In this document: positions 15,152 through 23,776 of the stretch, in pieces
Numbering within the stretch: the first letter of the stretch is position 1
Layout of the letters: each line of letters opens with the position of its first letter
From: Alcaligenaceae bacterium
GTDB lineage: Bacteria; Pseudomonadota; Gammaproteobacteria; Burkholderiales; Burkholderiaceae_B
DNA length: 57,522 nucleotides
Reading direction: 5' to 3'
NCBI GenBank assembly: GCA_947378965.1
Contig: CANCMG010000013.1
Location: forward strand, 1 to 57,522
Program-made: the position numbers and the translations under genes
The notes under the pieces: model-generated
Database searches by the model: none
What the model was told of the DNA's origin: nothing
Seen by the model: only the letters and a program-made list of their open reading frames with translations

Positions 15152-16416
15152 GTCGCCTCGCTCTACGCGTGGAAGCGGTCGGTAAATCCTACTCCCAGCG
15201 GCCCACCTTAGCGTCGCATTTTCTTGGGCTTTGTTTTTGGCGCAGGCCTAAGCCACCGACCGCTTGGGCGTTGAAAGAGGTCAGCTTTGAGGTTGAAGCA
15301 GGTAGCGCTGTGGGCATTATTGGTCTAAATGGAAGCGGAAAGACGACCCTCTTAGAGATCATCGCCGGGACACTTAAGCCCACCGCTGGGTCGGTGATAC
15401 GCCAAGGCAGAATTTCAGCCCTGCTCGAGTTAAGCAGTGGTTTTGATCCAGAGCTCTCTGGAAGAGAAAACATTTTTTTGAACGGTATGGTGGCGGGTCT
15501 GTCGCGAGCTCTGATCGAAAAAAACTTAGAAGCGATTATTCAGTTTGCGGATATTGGCGACGTTCTGGATCGGCCAGTCAAGACATACTCCTCTGGCATG
15601 TTGGCCAGGCTTGCCTTTTCGCTACATACGGTATTGGTGCCTGATATTCTCATCATCGATGAAATTCTTGCGGTTGGTGATTATTTCTTTCAGCAAAAAT
15701 GTTACCGGCGTTTGGCACAGTTAAGAGAAGCAGGCGTCACCATACTATTTGTATCGCACGACTTGTCGTTGGTGCGCGACATGTGTCAGAGGGCGGTCTA
15801 TCTGAAAGCGGGTCGGCTTGAGTACAGTGGGCCGAGCGACATTGCACTTCACCGCTTACTGACCGACGGCTCCAACAACCAGAGTGATGTCAAATCAATA
15901 TCGAGTACTTTGTGTCATTCCCCTCTTCAGCAAGAGGATGCTGTCTGGCACCGCGAAGCCAGCGGCAGTGGCCGTTTGAGTGCCGTTCGTATCGTGGATT
16001 GTCATGGCAAATCCTCGCTGTCACACGCTTTGGGCGAGACAATTTCCATTCAGGTATGGTTTCGCACTTTTCCGGGTGATGGTGACCTGATTGTCGGGCT
16101 CGCTCTTAAAAATCGCTACGATCAAACCGTCACAAGTACTAATTCAGTGCTGCTGAAATGCCCGCGTATTTCGCATGAAGGTGAGGGCTGGCGCTCGTTC
16201 GAGTTCAATACCGAGTTATTGCTTGAGGGTGGCGAATACAGTCTGACGCTGGGTCTCAATCGAAAACCGAGCACGGGCGAGAGCGGGTACCAGTCTCTCG
16301 ATACAACGGGTTGGTTTGGTCCGCTACGCGTCGTCTGGAATTATCATGAGCAAGCACCCCCATTTTTAGGCATGTTTGGTTTACCGATCGTTGGCAGGCT
16401 TGGCGAATCGCCATAA
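15148..16416 (+). CDS. wzt: Polysaccharide ABC exporter ATPase with C-terminal glycan-binding domain
   Basis: This 422-residue protein has Walker A in GLNGSGKTTLLEIIAG, signature YSSGMLARLAFS, Walker B DILIIDEILAVGD and the H-loop SHDLSLV. Residues ~265-422 form an extra beta-rich domain, as in Wzt proteins that recognise a modified non-reducing end before export (VWFRTFPGDGDLIVGLALKN region). Start GTG 15148 overlaps the previous stop, and the ABC fold begins at once (LALRVEAVGKSY). With the permease next to it, it drives ATP-dependent flipping of undecaprenyl-linked glycan. A terminal cap, perhaps a methyl group from the FkbM-GT2 fusion, could be its ligand. Confidence 0.9.
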   Translation: MSRLALRVEAVGKSYSQRPTLASHFLGLCFWRRPKPPTAWALKEVSFEVEAGSAVGIIGLNGSGKTTLLEIIAGTLKPTAGSVIRQGRISALLELSSGFDPELSGRENIFLNGMVAGLSRALIEKNLEAIIQFADIGDVLDRPVKTYSSGMLARLAFSLHTVLVPDILIIDEILAVGDYFFQQKCYRRLAQLREAGVTILFVSHDLSLVRDMCQRAVYLKAGRLEYSGPSDIALHRLLTDGSNNQSDVKSISSTLCHSPLQQEDAVWHREASGSGRLSAVRIVDCHGKSSLSHALGETISIQVWFRTFPGDGDLIVGLALKNRYDQTVTSTNSVLLKCPRISHEGEGWRSFEFNTELLLEGGEYSLTLGLNRKPSTGESGYQSLDTTGWFGPLRVVWNYHEQAPPFLGMFGLPIVGRLGESP

Positions 16417-16448
16417 AAATTTGTATTCACGAGGTAAAGAGGTTTGAA

Positions 16449-17237
16449 TTGTTGAAAGAACTTTGGACCTTTCGCGACTTGATTTGGGAGCTTTCAAAGC
16501 GAGATTTTATCTTGCGCTATCGCGGCAGCTACGCGGGTTTTTTGTGGTCTCTGTTATATCCGGTATCGATACTCACGCTCTATTCCTCGGCCTTTGGCCT
16601 GATGTTTAGCCATCAAAGCGCGCTTTCACTCACAAGCGCTGTGCCCTATGCCCTAGCGATTTTCCCAGGGCTGACACTTTTTCAAGCGCTGGTAGAAACT
16701 CTCAATAAGGCTCCCACTCTCATTGCAAGCAATCACGTCTATGTGAAGAAAATGGTGTTTCCGTTAGAGTTGATGCCCTTCGTCACGGTGTGTGTGGCAC
16801 TACTACACAGTGTGATTAGTCTTGTCATTTGGGTTGTTGCTTATGGTCTGTTTCACGGCAGAGTACCGGGGGGCGTGGTCTATCTCCCGATGATCCTGGT
16901 TCTCTTTGCTCCTGTGCTCTTAGCGATTTGTTTGTTGGTATCTGCTCTTGGCGTATATTTGCGGGATATCAGTCACTTCACTAGCCCGCTTGGGCAAGCT
17001 TTGCTGCTGTTGTCACCAGTTTTTTATAGTATCGATGGTTTTTCATCTACCCTACGCGCAGTGTTTTTACTCAATCCGCTCACCATGTTAGTCGAACAGA
17101 CAAAGACGATCTTAGAGCAAGGTCGCGTGACCGCTTGGGTTGGTTTAGCGGTGTATTTATCGCTGGCCTTAGCAGCCGCCTGGATATCCGTACGCGTCTT
17201 TAGACGTTTAAGGCCTGATTTTGCAGATCTCCTCTGA
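16449..17237 (+). CDS. wzm: Polysaccharide ABC exporter permease
   Basis: This 262-residue protein has six hydrophobic segments and the ABC-2 (TagG/KpsM/Wzm) pattern: LSKRDFILRYRGSYAGFLWS at the N-terminus and AICLLVSALGVYLRDISHF before the fifth segment, followed by SPVFYS. TTG 16449 (or 16452) lies about six bases after AAAGAGG and gives the family N-terminus. It forms the membrane channel for the Wzt ATPase. The following GT9 gene overlaps or starts just after its stop. Confidence 0.9.
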   Translation: MLKELWTFRDLIWELSKRDFILRYRGSYAGFLWSLLYPVSILTLYSSAFGLMFSHQSALSLTSAVPYALAIFPGLTLFQALVETLNKAPTLIASNHVYVKKMVFPLELMPFVTVCVALLHSVISLVIWVVAYGLFHGRVPGGVVYLPMILVLFAPVLLAICLLVSALGVYLRDISHFTSPLGQALLLLSPVFYSIDGFSSTLRAVFLLNPLTMLVEQTKTILEQGRVTAWVGLAVYLSLALAAAWISVRVFRRLRPDFADLL

Positions 17238-18315
17238 TACACCAGTGACAAACAGCGCTCGGGCGTGGAGCACCAAATTATTGGTGGGGGTCATCAGACT
17301 TGACAATATTGGTGACCACGTACTTGGCAGTGGTTTTTTAAAAGGCTTGCGCCAAAATCTGACTGAGGCAAGTATTATCGTCTTCGTCACAAAAAAAACC
17401 GCAGCTCTCTATTTGGCTTGCCCTTACATCGACCGCTGCATTGTTCTCGACGCTACCGTTGGCGTGGACGCAATGCCCGAGTTGTGTGAGTGGGTCGAAA
17501 AATTCGACCTACTCATTAATCCGCGCTTTGCCCGTGACTACTATGGCGCTGAGGCGATTGTCAGAAAGCTTGCTGCCTTAAGAACTGTGTCTTTTAAGAC
17601 CGAGAGTCACGAAGCGAATCAGTGCTACAGCGAAACCCTTGAAGCCCCTCAGGGAGTCCACGTTGCTGAATATGCCAACATATTGTTACGGCATCTGTTT
17701 CCTGAACACAAACACTGTGTGCCCGAGACCTGGACTCACCCCCTCGATCAACTAGAGGCTCAAAAGAAGCTCAGACAAAGAGGTTGGAACGAGAACGAGA
17801 GGCTGATTTTGCTATCGGCCGGCGCCTCTGTACCTTATCGCAGGTGGCCAGAAGCTCGGGTCATTGGTTTATTCGGTCAGCTTGTCAGTTCTTTTCAGTG
17901 TCAAGTGATGCTTGTAGGCGCGGGTGCCGACCGACATCAGTACCGCCGCTTTAGCGCCTGGCGTCACCCCAAACTGATCAACGCGCTCGGCCTGTTGTCG
18001 TTGCCTCAGCTTGCCGCCTGTTGCAAACTCGGAGCGTTATTTATTGGTACCGACTCAGGTCCAAAACATATTTCTGCGGCCAATGTTTTGCGCGTGATCG
18101 AGATCAATCATATGCCTGCCTCTTTTGCGCCCGAACGGAGCGCTGTCTGGCCAACCGGTAAAAACTGGGCCGCCTATGCTGTGGATCAGCGTCAGGTACA
18201 CCCCGCTGGCGAGTTTTCTGAAGCGCAGATTCTCTCAGGTGACTCGATTGCAGCGGTCACAGAAGCGCAGGTGATGACAGAAGCTGCACAACTTTTGCAG
18301 CCGTCGCAACCATGA
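17221..18315 (+). CDS. GT9-family glycosyltransferase (heptosyltransferase-like)
   Basis: This 364-residue GT-B protein shows the GT9 pattern. VIRLDNIGDHVLGSGFLKGL is the N-terminal acceptor-side motif with the catalytic aspartate in DNIGD, LLSAGASVPYRRWP is the C-domain nucleotide loop, and FIGTDSGPKHI is the D-[ST]-G-P-x-H signature. GT9 includes the ADP-heptose:LPS heptosyltransferases, so with GDP-heptose genes in the same cluster a heptosyltransferase role is reasonable but unproven. Start TTG 17221 would overlap the permease by 17 bases; GTG 17245 is an in-frame alternative. The stop overlaps the next ATG (ATGA). Confidence 0.82.
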   Translation: MQISSDTPVTNSARAWSTKLLVGVIRLDNIGDHVLGSGFLKGLRQNLTEASIIVFVTKKTAALYLACPYIDRCIVLDATVGVDAMPELCEWVEKFDLLINPRFARDYYGAEAIVRKLAALRTVSFKTESHEANQCYSETLEAPQGVHVAEYANILLRHLFPEHKHCVPETWTHPLDQLEAQKKLRQRGWNENERLILLSAGASVPYRRWPEARVIGLFGQLVSSFQCQVMLVGAGADRHQYRRFSAWRHPKLINALGLLSLPQLAACCKLGALFIGTDSGPKHISAANVLRVIEINHMPASFAPERSAVWPTGKNWAAYAVDQRQVHPAGEFSEAQILSGDSIAAVTEAQVMTEAAQLLQPSQP

Positions 18316-19286
18316 GTTGTTCACCTGAAAGCATGACGGTATTTTGTAATCGAGCGCTGTTGCCTGAGTGCTGGAAAGCTGAGGCGTCAAACGGACCGAT
18401 GTGGTGTTTCAATCCGACCTTATTACGGCAGACCGACAGATGGATATTTGCGTATCGAGTCGTTCTGCCTGATCAACGAAGGAGGATTGCGGCATGCCTT
18501 CTAAATGACGCCTTCGAGATTGTCGATGGCTCTCAAGTTCCCGTGTCGGACACTATAAAATTTGATGAGCGCCCTCAATACTCTGAGCGGGCAACCACTT
18601 GGTTTGCGGATCCACGCCTGTATGCAGTCAAAGGAAGCATCTATCTTTATTTCAACTCAGGGTGGCACGAGCCGCGCAACCATCAGTTTGTTGTAGCGTT
18701 AGATGAAAATCTTTTTCCTTCGCTCGGCCCTGCGAAAGAGATTGACTTGCTACAACCCTGCAAGAGCCTGGAAAAAAACTGGGTCTTTCTTGCAGATACC
18801 TTGTGTGACTTAGTGTATTCGCCCGACCCTCATCTGCTTGCGCAGTTTGTTGGCGAACAAGACGGGCGTCTGCTGTATTCGCTTTTGTCGGAGATGAAGC
18901 CGACCGCAGATGTCTGGTCGAACAACGCGTATCTTGTGCGCGGAGGGGCACCGCCCGTTCGGCGAGGTTCTTTTTACTATTCTTTTTGTCATGCGATTTC
19001 GACGAACGAAGAGTTACCCTCTTATCGTGCTTGTGTCTATCGTTTTTCTGCCCTTGCACCGTTCGTTCGTATCGATGAAGCCTACTGTATGCTTGAGGTG
19101 AACCCTCTGAAAGAAAGCGCTCGAAGTCAGCCCAAACTGAATCCTGCGGTGGCAGAGGTTGTTTATCCATGCGGTGCGGCGTTGTTTGACAAGAGTTGGC
19201 ACGTCGCGTGTGGGTTGAACGACGAGCGCTGCGCGATCGTGACCTATGACAGCGAAAAACTCGAGGCGAGTTTAGGTGCGCTTTGA
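18312..19286 (+). CDS. Predicted beta-propeller protein, GH130/GT108-like
   Basis: This 324-residue soluble protein has no certain family. The order of motifs resembles five-bladed propellers that phosphorolyse or transfer mannosides: FNPTLLRQTDRWIFAYRV, DERPQYSERATTWFADPRLY, LYFNSG, EKNWVFL and LVYSPDPH. No signal peptide is seen, so it should act in the cytoplasm. It is translationally coupled to the GT9 gene by ATGA and ends the forward glycan operon. It may be a glycosyltransferase or phosphorylase acting on the same chain. The fold call is by eye. Confidence 0.5.
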   Translation: MSCSPESMTVFCNRALLPECWKAEASNGPMWCFNPTLLRQTDRWIFAYRVVLPDQRRRIAACLLNDAFEIVDGSQVPVSDTIKFDERPQYSERATTWFADPRLYAVKGSIYLYFNSGWHEPRNHQFVVALDENLFPSLGPAKEIDLLQPCKSLEKNWVFLADTLCDLVYSPDPHLLAQFVGEQDGRLLYSLLSEMKPTADVWSNNAYLVRGGAPPVRRGSFYYSFCHAISTNEELPSYRACVYRFSALAPFVRIDEAYCMLEVNPLKESARSQPKLNPAVAEVVYPCGAALFDKSWHVACGLNDERCAIVTYDSEKLEASLGAL

Positions 19287-19322
19287 GCGATTTTGTGCAA
19301 CGTGCGGGACGGTTGGCTCAGG

Positions 19323-20111
19323 CTAGGACTTGAGATGATGCATAAATTGCCTAAACCATACCGAATAGGGCCAAGCTAGCCACCATTTGAGGGGCACATA
19401 GCCGTGATGGCGACGCACGATGGCAATCGCTTCGCGGTAATGTTGCTTGCGAAACCGCCTGCTTTTTGTGTCTGCGTGATCTCGGTTGCTAGCGAGCGCC
19501 TGGTTGACGTACTCGAGCGGACCAAAGCGCAAAAAAATACGCCACCATAAGTCATAATCAAAGGCCATGTCCAAGTTGCTATCTAACCCCCCTAACGCAT
19601 TCCATACCTCGCGACGGACCAAACTTGCTGGTTGCGCAATGATGCAGCGCTGCGCTAGCCAACTTACGCTAAAGCGTTGAGTCCAGACCCGACTCTTAAC
19701 CTCGCCCTCGGCATCGATATTCAACGCTCGTCCGTACGCGCCAGGCGTCGAAGCTGACGACTCGAGCGCTGAGACGAGAGCGACTAAGCCGCCTGGTAGG
19801 TAGACGTCATCGCTATTGAGCCAAGTGACATAGGGCGCTGTGCCGCGCGAAATACACTCATTAATCGCGGCTGCCTGCCCGTGATCTGGATGACTGCGCC
19901 AGCCAGCCAAACGATCCCCGAAGCATTTCAAAACCTCGAGAGTTCCGTCGGTCGAGCCCCCATCTGCCACGTACACTTCAACGGGCAAGTTTTGCGCGAA
20001 TATGGAATCTAGGGTTGCCTGAAGAAAGCGCCTCTGATTGAGAGTAGGTACCGCAACGGTGACAAGGGGCGATTTAATGTGTGGAATCTCAGTGATCGAG
20101 CGGTGCCGCAA
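19323..20111 (-). CDS. GT2 glycosyltransferase, reverse strand
   Basis: This 262-residue GT-A glycosyltransferase has VTVAVPTLNQRRFLQATLDSI, the ADGGSTDGT loop, DHGQAAAINECI and TWLNSDDVY as the metal site. It resembles the GT2 half of the protein encoded at 820 (PSFNQ, DGGSQDGT, DDGQSHAIN, WLNSDD), so the two may be related duplicates. A TTG start at 20111 is the longest reasonable one; no strong Shine-Dalgarno is visible. It faces the main operon and converges with the beta-propeller gene. A 20-bp repeat lies about 100 bases upstream of its start. Confidence 0.8.
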   Translation of the reverse strand: MRHRSITEIPHIKSPLVTVAVPTLNQRRFLQATLDSIFAQNLPVEVYVADGGSTDGTLEVLKCFGDRLAGWRSHPDHGQAAAINECISRGTAPYVTWLNSDDVYLPGGLVALVSALESSASTPGAYGRALNIDAEGEVKSRVWTQRFSVSWLAQRCIIAQPASLVRREVWNALGGLDSNLDMAFDYDLWWRIFLRFGPLEYVNQALASNRDHADTKSRRFRKQHYREAIAIVRRHHGYVPLKWWLAWPYSVWFRQFMHHLKS

Positions 20112-20210
20112 GGGGGCATATGAAGCTGTTGAGCGCTACCGCAATGTGACATTTTAAAGTGTTGCGTGTCTTTTGGTCGGACTAAATGGTGTAATACCTG
20201 CATCTTTGTG

Positions 20211-20319
20211 CACTGTAGGGAAGGACAACTCATTGTAGGGATGAACAACTCTCTGCGGGGAGGGATAACTCAATGTATGGATGAACAACTCACTGTAGGG
20301 CGGGATAGCTCATAAAAGC
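20211..20319 (-). repeat. 20-bp tandem repeat with chained 7-codon ORFs (5.4 copies)
   Basis: Units at 20211, 20231, 20251, 20271, 20291 and a partial at 20311, for example CACTGTAGGGCGGGATAGCT. Read on the reverse strand, the partial starts ATG (20313) and gives M-S-Y-P-A-L-Q-stop. The stop overlaps a GTG giving M-S-C-S-S-I-H-stop, which overlaps a TTG that begins the third unit, where the stop is lost by substitution. The period of 20 (3n-1) again fits NTGA-overlap chaining. It lies upstream of the reverse GT2; no gene end next to it explains the unit. Confidence 0.85.
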
Positions 20320-20491
20320 AGGGACGCGGGATGAGCAGAGAAATATATCCCAAGATTTATTACTATTACTATTCATATGGTGCGCAGAGGCGGCTTTTCT
20401 TGTTTAGCGCCTAAAAAAACTAGAGCAACAGCCCCTGGTCGAAGGTTAAATCCGATCAGGCTTAATCCGGCAACCAGAGTTAAGAGACCTC
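20320..20491. other. Divergent intergenic region between GT2 and yghU-type gene
   Basis: No gene was found. The stretch contains an AT-rich segment with repeated TTACTA near 20360 and probably holds the promoter of the glutathione-transferase gene. It also marks the right border of the glycan locus. Confidence 0.35.
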
Positions 20492-21370
20492 ATGACAGAT
20501 TCTAAAGCTTACGTCCCCCCAAAAGTCTGGACCTGGGATCAACCCAGTGGCGGTGCCTTTGCCAGCATCAATCGACCGATCGCCGGTTCAACGCACGATA
20601 AAGAATTGCCGATCGGCAAGCACCCCTTGCAGCTTTATTCGTTAGGCACACCCAACGGCGTCAAGGTCACGATCTTGCTTGAAGAGCTGCTGGCACTTGG
20701 GCACACGGGTGCTGAATACGACGCGTGGTTGATCAACATCCGTGACGGCGATCAGTTTGGTTCGGGCTTCGTGGATGTCAACCCAAATTCAAAAATCCCT
20801 GCGCTGTTTGATCGCAGCGGTGCGCAGCCAGTACGCGTGTTTGAATCTGGCGCGATCTTGCTTTACTTGGCTGAAAAATTTCAAGCCTTTTTGCCTAACG
20901 CCGGCCCCGCACGCACTGAGGCGTTGAACTGGTTGTTCTGGCAAATGGGTAGTGCGCCATATCTGGGCGGTGGGTTTGGACACTTTTACGCGTACGCCCC
21001 CGCTAAGTTTGAGTACGCCATTGATCGTTTTGCAATGGAAACCAAGCGCCAGCTTGATGTGCTTGAGCGTCGCTTAGCCGTCAGCGAATACTTGGGTGGC
21101 GATCAATACACGATCGCTGATATCGCAGTGTTTCCGTGGTACGGCGGGCTTGTAAAGGGTTGGCTGTATGGCACAGCGGCCGAGTTTTTGAGCGTGCAAG
21201 ACTACAAACACGTTCAGCGCTGGGCCGACACCATTTACGCTCGGCCCGCTGTTAAGCGTGGCCGCATGGTTAACCGTATGCAGGGCGAGCCCTCAGAGCA
21301 GCTGCGTGAGCGTCATGATGCCAGTGATTTTGACACCAAAACGCAAGACAAAATTCAAGCGGCAAGCTAG
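20492..21370 (+). CDS. yghU: YghU-type glutathione S-transferase / disulfide-bond oxidoreductase
   Basis: This 292-residue protein matches E. coli YghU along its whole length as I remember it: VWTWDQPSGGAFASINRP at the start, LQLYSLGTPNGVKVTILLEE in the thioredoxin-like domain, VNPNSKIPAL, ESGAILLYLAEKF, then the helical domain ending RHDASDF. YghU-type enzymes bind two glutathiones and reduce disulfide bonds and organic peroxides in the cytoplasm. The gene seems monocistronic and converges with the zeta-class GST gene. A hairpin at 21405-21436 lies between the two ends. Confidence 0.92.
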   Translation: MTDSKAYVPPKVWTWDQPSGGAFASINRPIAGSTHDKELPIGKHPLQLYSLGTPNGVKVTILLEELLALGHTGAEYDAWLINIRDGDQFGSGFVDVNPNSKIPALFDRSGAQPVRVFESGAILLYLAEKFQAFLPNAGPARTEALNWLFWQMGSAPYLGGGFGHFYAYAPAKFEYAIDRFAMETKRQLDVLERRLAVSEYLGGDQYTIADIAVFPWYGGLVKGWLYGTAAEFLSVQDYKHVQRWADTIYARPAVKRGRMVNRMQGEPSEQLRERHDASDFDTKTQDKIQAAS

Positions 21371-21404
21371 CAAGCACTTTTGTTTAAGACAGACGGCTGA
21401 GTAT

Positions 21405-21436
21405 GCTGTGGTGTTGCAGATGCCGCAACATACAGC
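21405..21436. terminator. Hairpin between convergent GST genes
   Basis: TGTTGC (21412-21417) pairs with GCAACA (21425-21430), and outside an internal loop GCTG (21405-21408) pairs with CAGC (21433-21436). There is no T-run. The position between two convergent stops suggests a shared bidirectional terminator. Confidence 0.4.
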
Positions 21437-21460
21437 TCGGCCCGTCATGCTGCTAGCGCA

Positions 21461-22117
21461 CTAAGCCGCTGCAGGCGCCCCGGGCTGTTTAGTCGGCTCG
21501 GATTCGCTAAACGCCGGTAAGGCAAAACAACCCTCGGTAAGCTCGCATAGTTTTGGTGCGACAGCAGCATTTGCGCCAAAAAAGCGCACGCCGATCATGT
21601 GCGAGGCAAGCGCTACATCGGCCAGCGTCGGCGTATCGCCGTGTGCAAACAAGCCCGTTGCCGAACCTTTGGCGGTGAGGTGTGCTTCGAGCGCCGCACT
21701 AGACAGGTCAAGCCAGTGTCTTGCCCATTTTGTTTGACCTGCATCGTCTACAGACAATTCGCTTGCAAGGTACTTGCGCACACGCAGCACAGTCAGTGGA
21801 TGTGTGTCCGCAATACTCACTTGCGCTAGCGCGCGCACTCTGGCGCGACCAACCGCATCCTTGGGCAGCAAAGGCGTATCGGTAAACGCCTCATCAAGAT
21901 ATTCAAGAATCGCAGACGACTGCGTCAACAATGCACCATTGTGATTCAGCGCAGGCACTGCATGCTGCGGATTGATCGCGTCAAACGCCTCACTAAAGTG
22001 CTCGCCTGAGGGAAGATCAATCATCGTTTCTTGAAACGAAATGTTTTTTAATTTCAGCGCTACGCGCACGCGATAGGTGGCCAAAGAGCGCCAGTTGCCA
22101 TAGAGTAAAACGCTCAT
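21461..22117 (-). CDS. maiA: Maleylacetoacetate isomerase-like (zeta-class GST)
   Basis: This 218-residue protein has LYGNWRSLATYRVRVALKLK at the N-terminus, where zeta-class isomerases carry the S-S-x-x-W-R-V-R type active-site motif; here the pattern is less exact. NPQHAVPAL and QSSAILEYLDE form the glutathione site, and the helical domain follows. Maleylacetoacetate isomerase turns maleylacetoacetate or maleylpyruvate into the fumaryl form in aromatic catabolism. No such genes are adjacent, so it may be a general GST. Start 22117 is used because AGGA lies six bases before it. Confidence 0.7.
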   Translation of the reverse strand: MSVLLYGNWRSLATYRVRVALKLKNISFQETMIDLPSGEHFSEAFDAINPQHAVPALNHNGALLTQSSAILEYLDEAFTDTPLLPKDAVGRARVRALAQVSIADTHPLTVLRVRKYLASELSVDDAGQTKWARHWLDLSSAALEAHLTAKGSATGLFAHGDTPTLADVALASHMIGVRFFGANAAVAPKLCELTEGCFALPAFSESEPTKQPGAPAAA

Positions 22118-22240
22118 GTCTGATCCTGTTATGCATGAAGATATCAATCGATACAGTATCAGATTTCAACACTAAGCTGGCACACAATTTGCTTTGTATG
22201 ACTCAGGCGCATCGCCCCAAACATTTCTAAGGATGTCATC

Positions 22241-23113
22241 ATGAGTGCAGATACCTTACCAATCTTGATCAGCCCCGAGCAATTGGCCGAACTCAAACAA
22301 GCTGAGCCTGTTGTGATGATCGATACGCGTGACCACGACGCCTACGCGGCAGGTCACATAGCAGGCGCGGTGAACCTGCGTGAGATTTTTACCTACCTAG
22401 CGACGTCAACCCCCGAGGGTCTTCAAGCGCTTAAAGAAAGTTTTGCAACGCAGTTGGGCCTCGCCGGCATCTCGGGCAAGGAGACAGTTGTGTTCTACGA
22501 AGATTCAATGAGCAGTGGCTATGGTCAATCGTGCCGCGGCTATTACCTGTTGACCTGGCTTGGCTATCCAAAAGTTAAGGTGTTGAATGGTGGCCTATCG
22601 GCTTGGATTGCTAAGGGTTTGCCAACATCGACTGAAGCAACGATCGCCACGCCCTGCGCGTTTCCGTCAGATTTGGTTTGCCCGGATGTCATGGTCACAC
22701 TTGATGACGTCAAAGCGGCGTTGGGCACCAGTACCGTGTTGATGGACGTACGTGATGTGGATGAATGGATCGGTGATAGCTCATCACCGTACGGCAAAGA
22801 TTACGCGCCTCGCAAAGGCCGTTTGCCAGGCGCTAAATGGCTTGAGTGGTACCGCTTTATGAAACCCTCGGCGCAAGGCCCGGTTTTTAAATCCCCTGAT
22901 GAGGTGTTGGCAGAGTGTGCCACTGCCGGTATCAAGCCGAGCGATGAGATTTACTTGTACTGTTTCAAAGGTGCCCGCGCCTCAAACACCTTCTTGGCGT
23001 TGACACAGGCAGGCTTCAATAACGTTCGCATGTATTTTGGATCGTGGAACGAGTGGTCGCGTGATCCCGCGCTTCCGATCGAATCGGGTTTGCCCTTCAA
23101 GATTGCGGCCTAA
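22241..23113 (+). CDS. Two-domain sulfurtransferase (rhodanese / 3-mercaptopyruvate type)
   Basis: This 290-residue protein has two rhodanese domains. The N-terminal, non-catalytic one holds MIDTRDHDAYAAGHIAGAVN. The C-terminal one holds LMDVRDVDEW and the active-site loop YCFKGARASNTF, with the cysteine that carries the persulfide. The loop C-F-K-G-A-R fits neither the C-R-K-G-V-T of classical rhodanese nor the C-G-S-G-V-T of mercaptopyruvate sulfurtransferase, so the donor is open. It likely acts in the cytoplasm. GAAAGGATG-like sequence (AAGGATG, 22229-22235) precedes ATG 22241. Confidence 0.88.
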   Translation: MSADTLPILISPEQLAELKQAEPVVMIDTRDHDAYAAGHIAGAVNLREIFTYLATSTPEGLQALKESFATQLGLAGISGKETVVFYEDSMSSGYGQSCRGYYLLTWLGYPKVKVLNGGLSAWIAKGLPTSTEATIATPCAFPSDLVCPDVMVTLDDVKAALGTSTVLMDVRDVDEWIGDSSSPYGKDYAPRKGRLPGAKWLEWYRFMKPSAQGPVFKSPDEVLAECATAGIKPSDEIYLYCFKGARASNTFLALTQAGFNNVRMYFGSWNEWSRDPALPIESGLPFKIAA

Positions 23114-23200
23114 GTTCAAACAGCTGAATGTTTTCCAAGTGTGACAATTGCGCGCACTTGGTTACATTCTCGTGCGAGTCGATCGACTAAAATAATTGTC

Positions 23201-23776
23201 ATGACTAAAATTATGCGCACGACACTTTTGTTTGCCCCCGTGGCAACAAATCAAACTTATGCCATTGACCTCAGTCTGGCACCTTCATTTAAAAGGTTGC
23301 GTGACCTTGCACAGTTTTTGTTCAAGACCTATCCCACCGATATCTCGGTTTTGAATGAACTAGCGTATGGTTTTGCTGCAGTCGGCGATTTCATCTCGGT
23401 TAACGCGGTTCGTGGGCAACTACAAGCCTTGAACCGACTTGAGGGCCTCGCAGATTTCGCGCGCGTTGATTTTTCGACTCACTTTGCAGAGAAAGCCAAG
23501 AAGCGTAACGTCAGTTCAGCGCACATTGCCGAGCGCTTCGATACCGCTTTAGGCGTCGTCCATCAGCAAGGTTTCACTCCGCTAACAAGCGAGTTTGTTT
23601 TAGACGAGTGGGACACGACAGCATCCTTACGCTTTGTTGTTGCGGGTACCACCCAACAACGTACACACTTGGGAGGATGCATCGCCGATACCATCGTGGG
23701 GCAGTACGACGATGACCTAGGCGACTTGATCACCTTTGGCGTCACCCCGCCGCCAGAAACTGCTTATGTCGTCTAG
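23201..23776 (+). CDS. Unknown protein encoded upstream of a HEPN protein
   Basis: About 191 residues, with no family recognised. Visible features are a helical N-terminal half (FKRLRDLAQFLFKTYPTD), a basic stretch (HFAEKAKKRNVS) and a C-terminal, more beta-like part ending in an acidic/proline tail (YDDDLGDL...TPPPE). It overlaps the following HEPN gene by 11 bases, so the pair is almost certainly co-translated, as toxin-antitoxin genes are. Start: ATG 23201 or ATG 23213; GTG 23141 would be longer. Direct repeats GACTAAAAT at about 23182 and 23203 flank the start and could be an autoregulatory site. A partner or antitoxin role is inferred only. Confidence 0.55.
   Translation: MTKIMRTTLLFAPVATNQTYAIDLSLAPSFKRLRDLAQFLFKTYPTDISVLNELAYGFAAVGDFISVNAVRGQLQALNRLEGLADFARVDFSTHFAEKAKKRNVSSAHIAERFDTALGVVHQQGFTPLTSEFVLDEWDTTASLRFVVAGTTQQRTHLGGCIADTIVGQYDDDLGDLITFGVTPPPETAYVV

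Noticed and set aside
820-20111. Wzx/Wzy-type polysaccharide locus
   Set aside because: Wzm and Wzt are present and no flippase or chain-length regulator was seen; the giant membrane protein does not resemble Wzy enough.
20009-20248. 79-residue reverse open frame through the 20-bp repeat
   Set aside because: It overlaps the GT2 N-terminus in another frame and has no recognisable sequence; only its first codons belong to the mini-ORF series.
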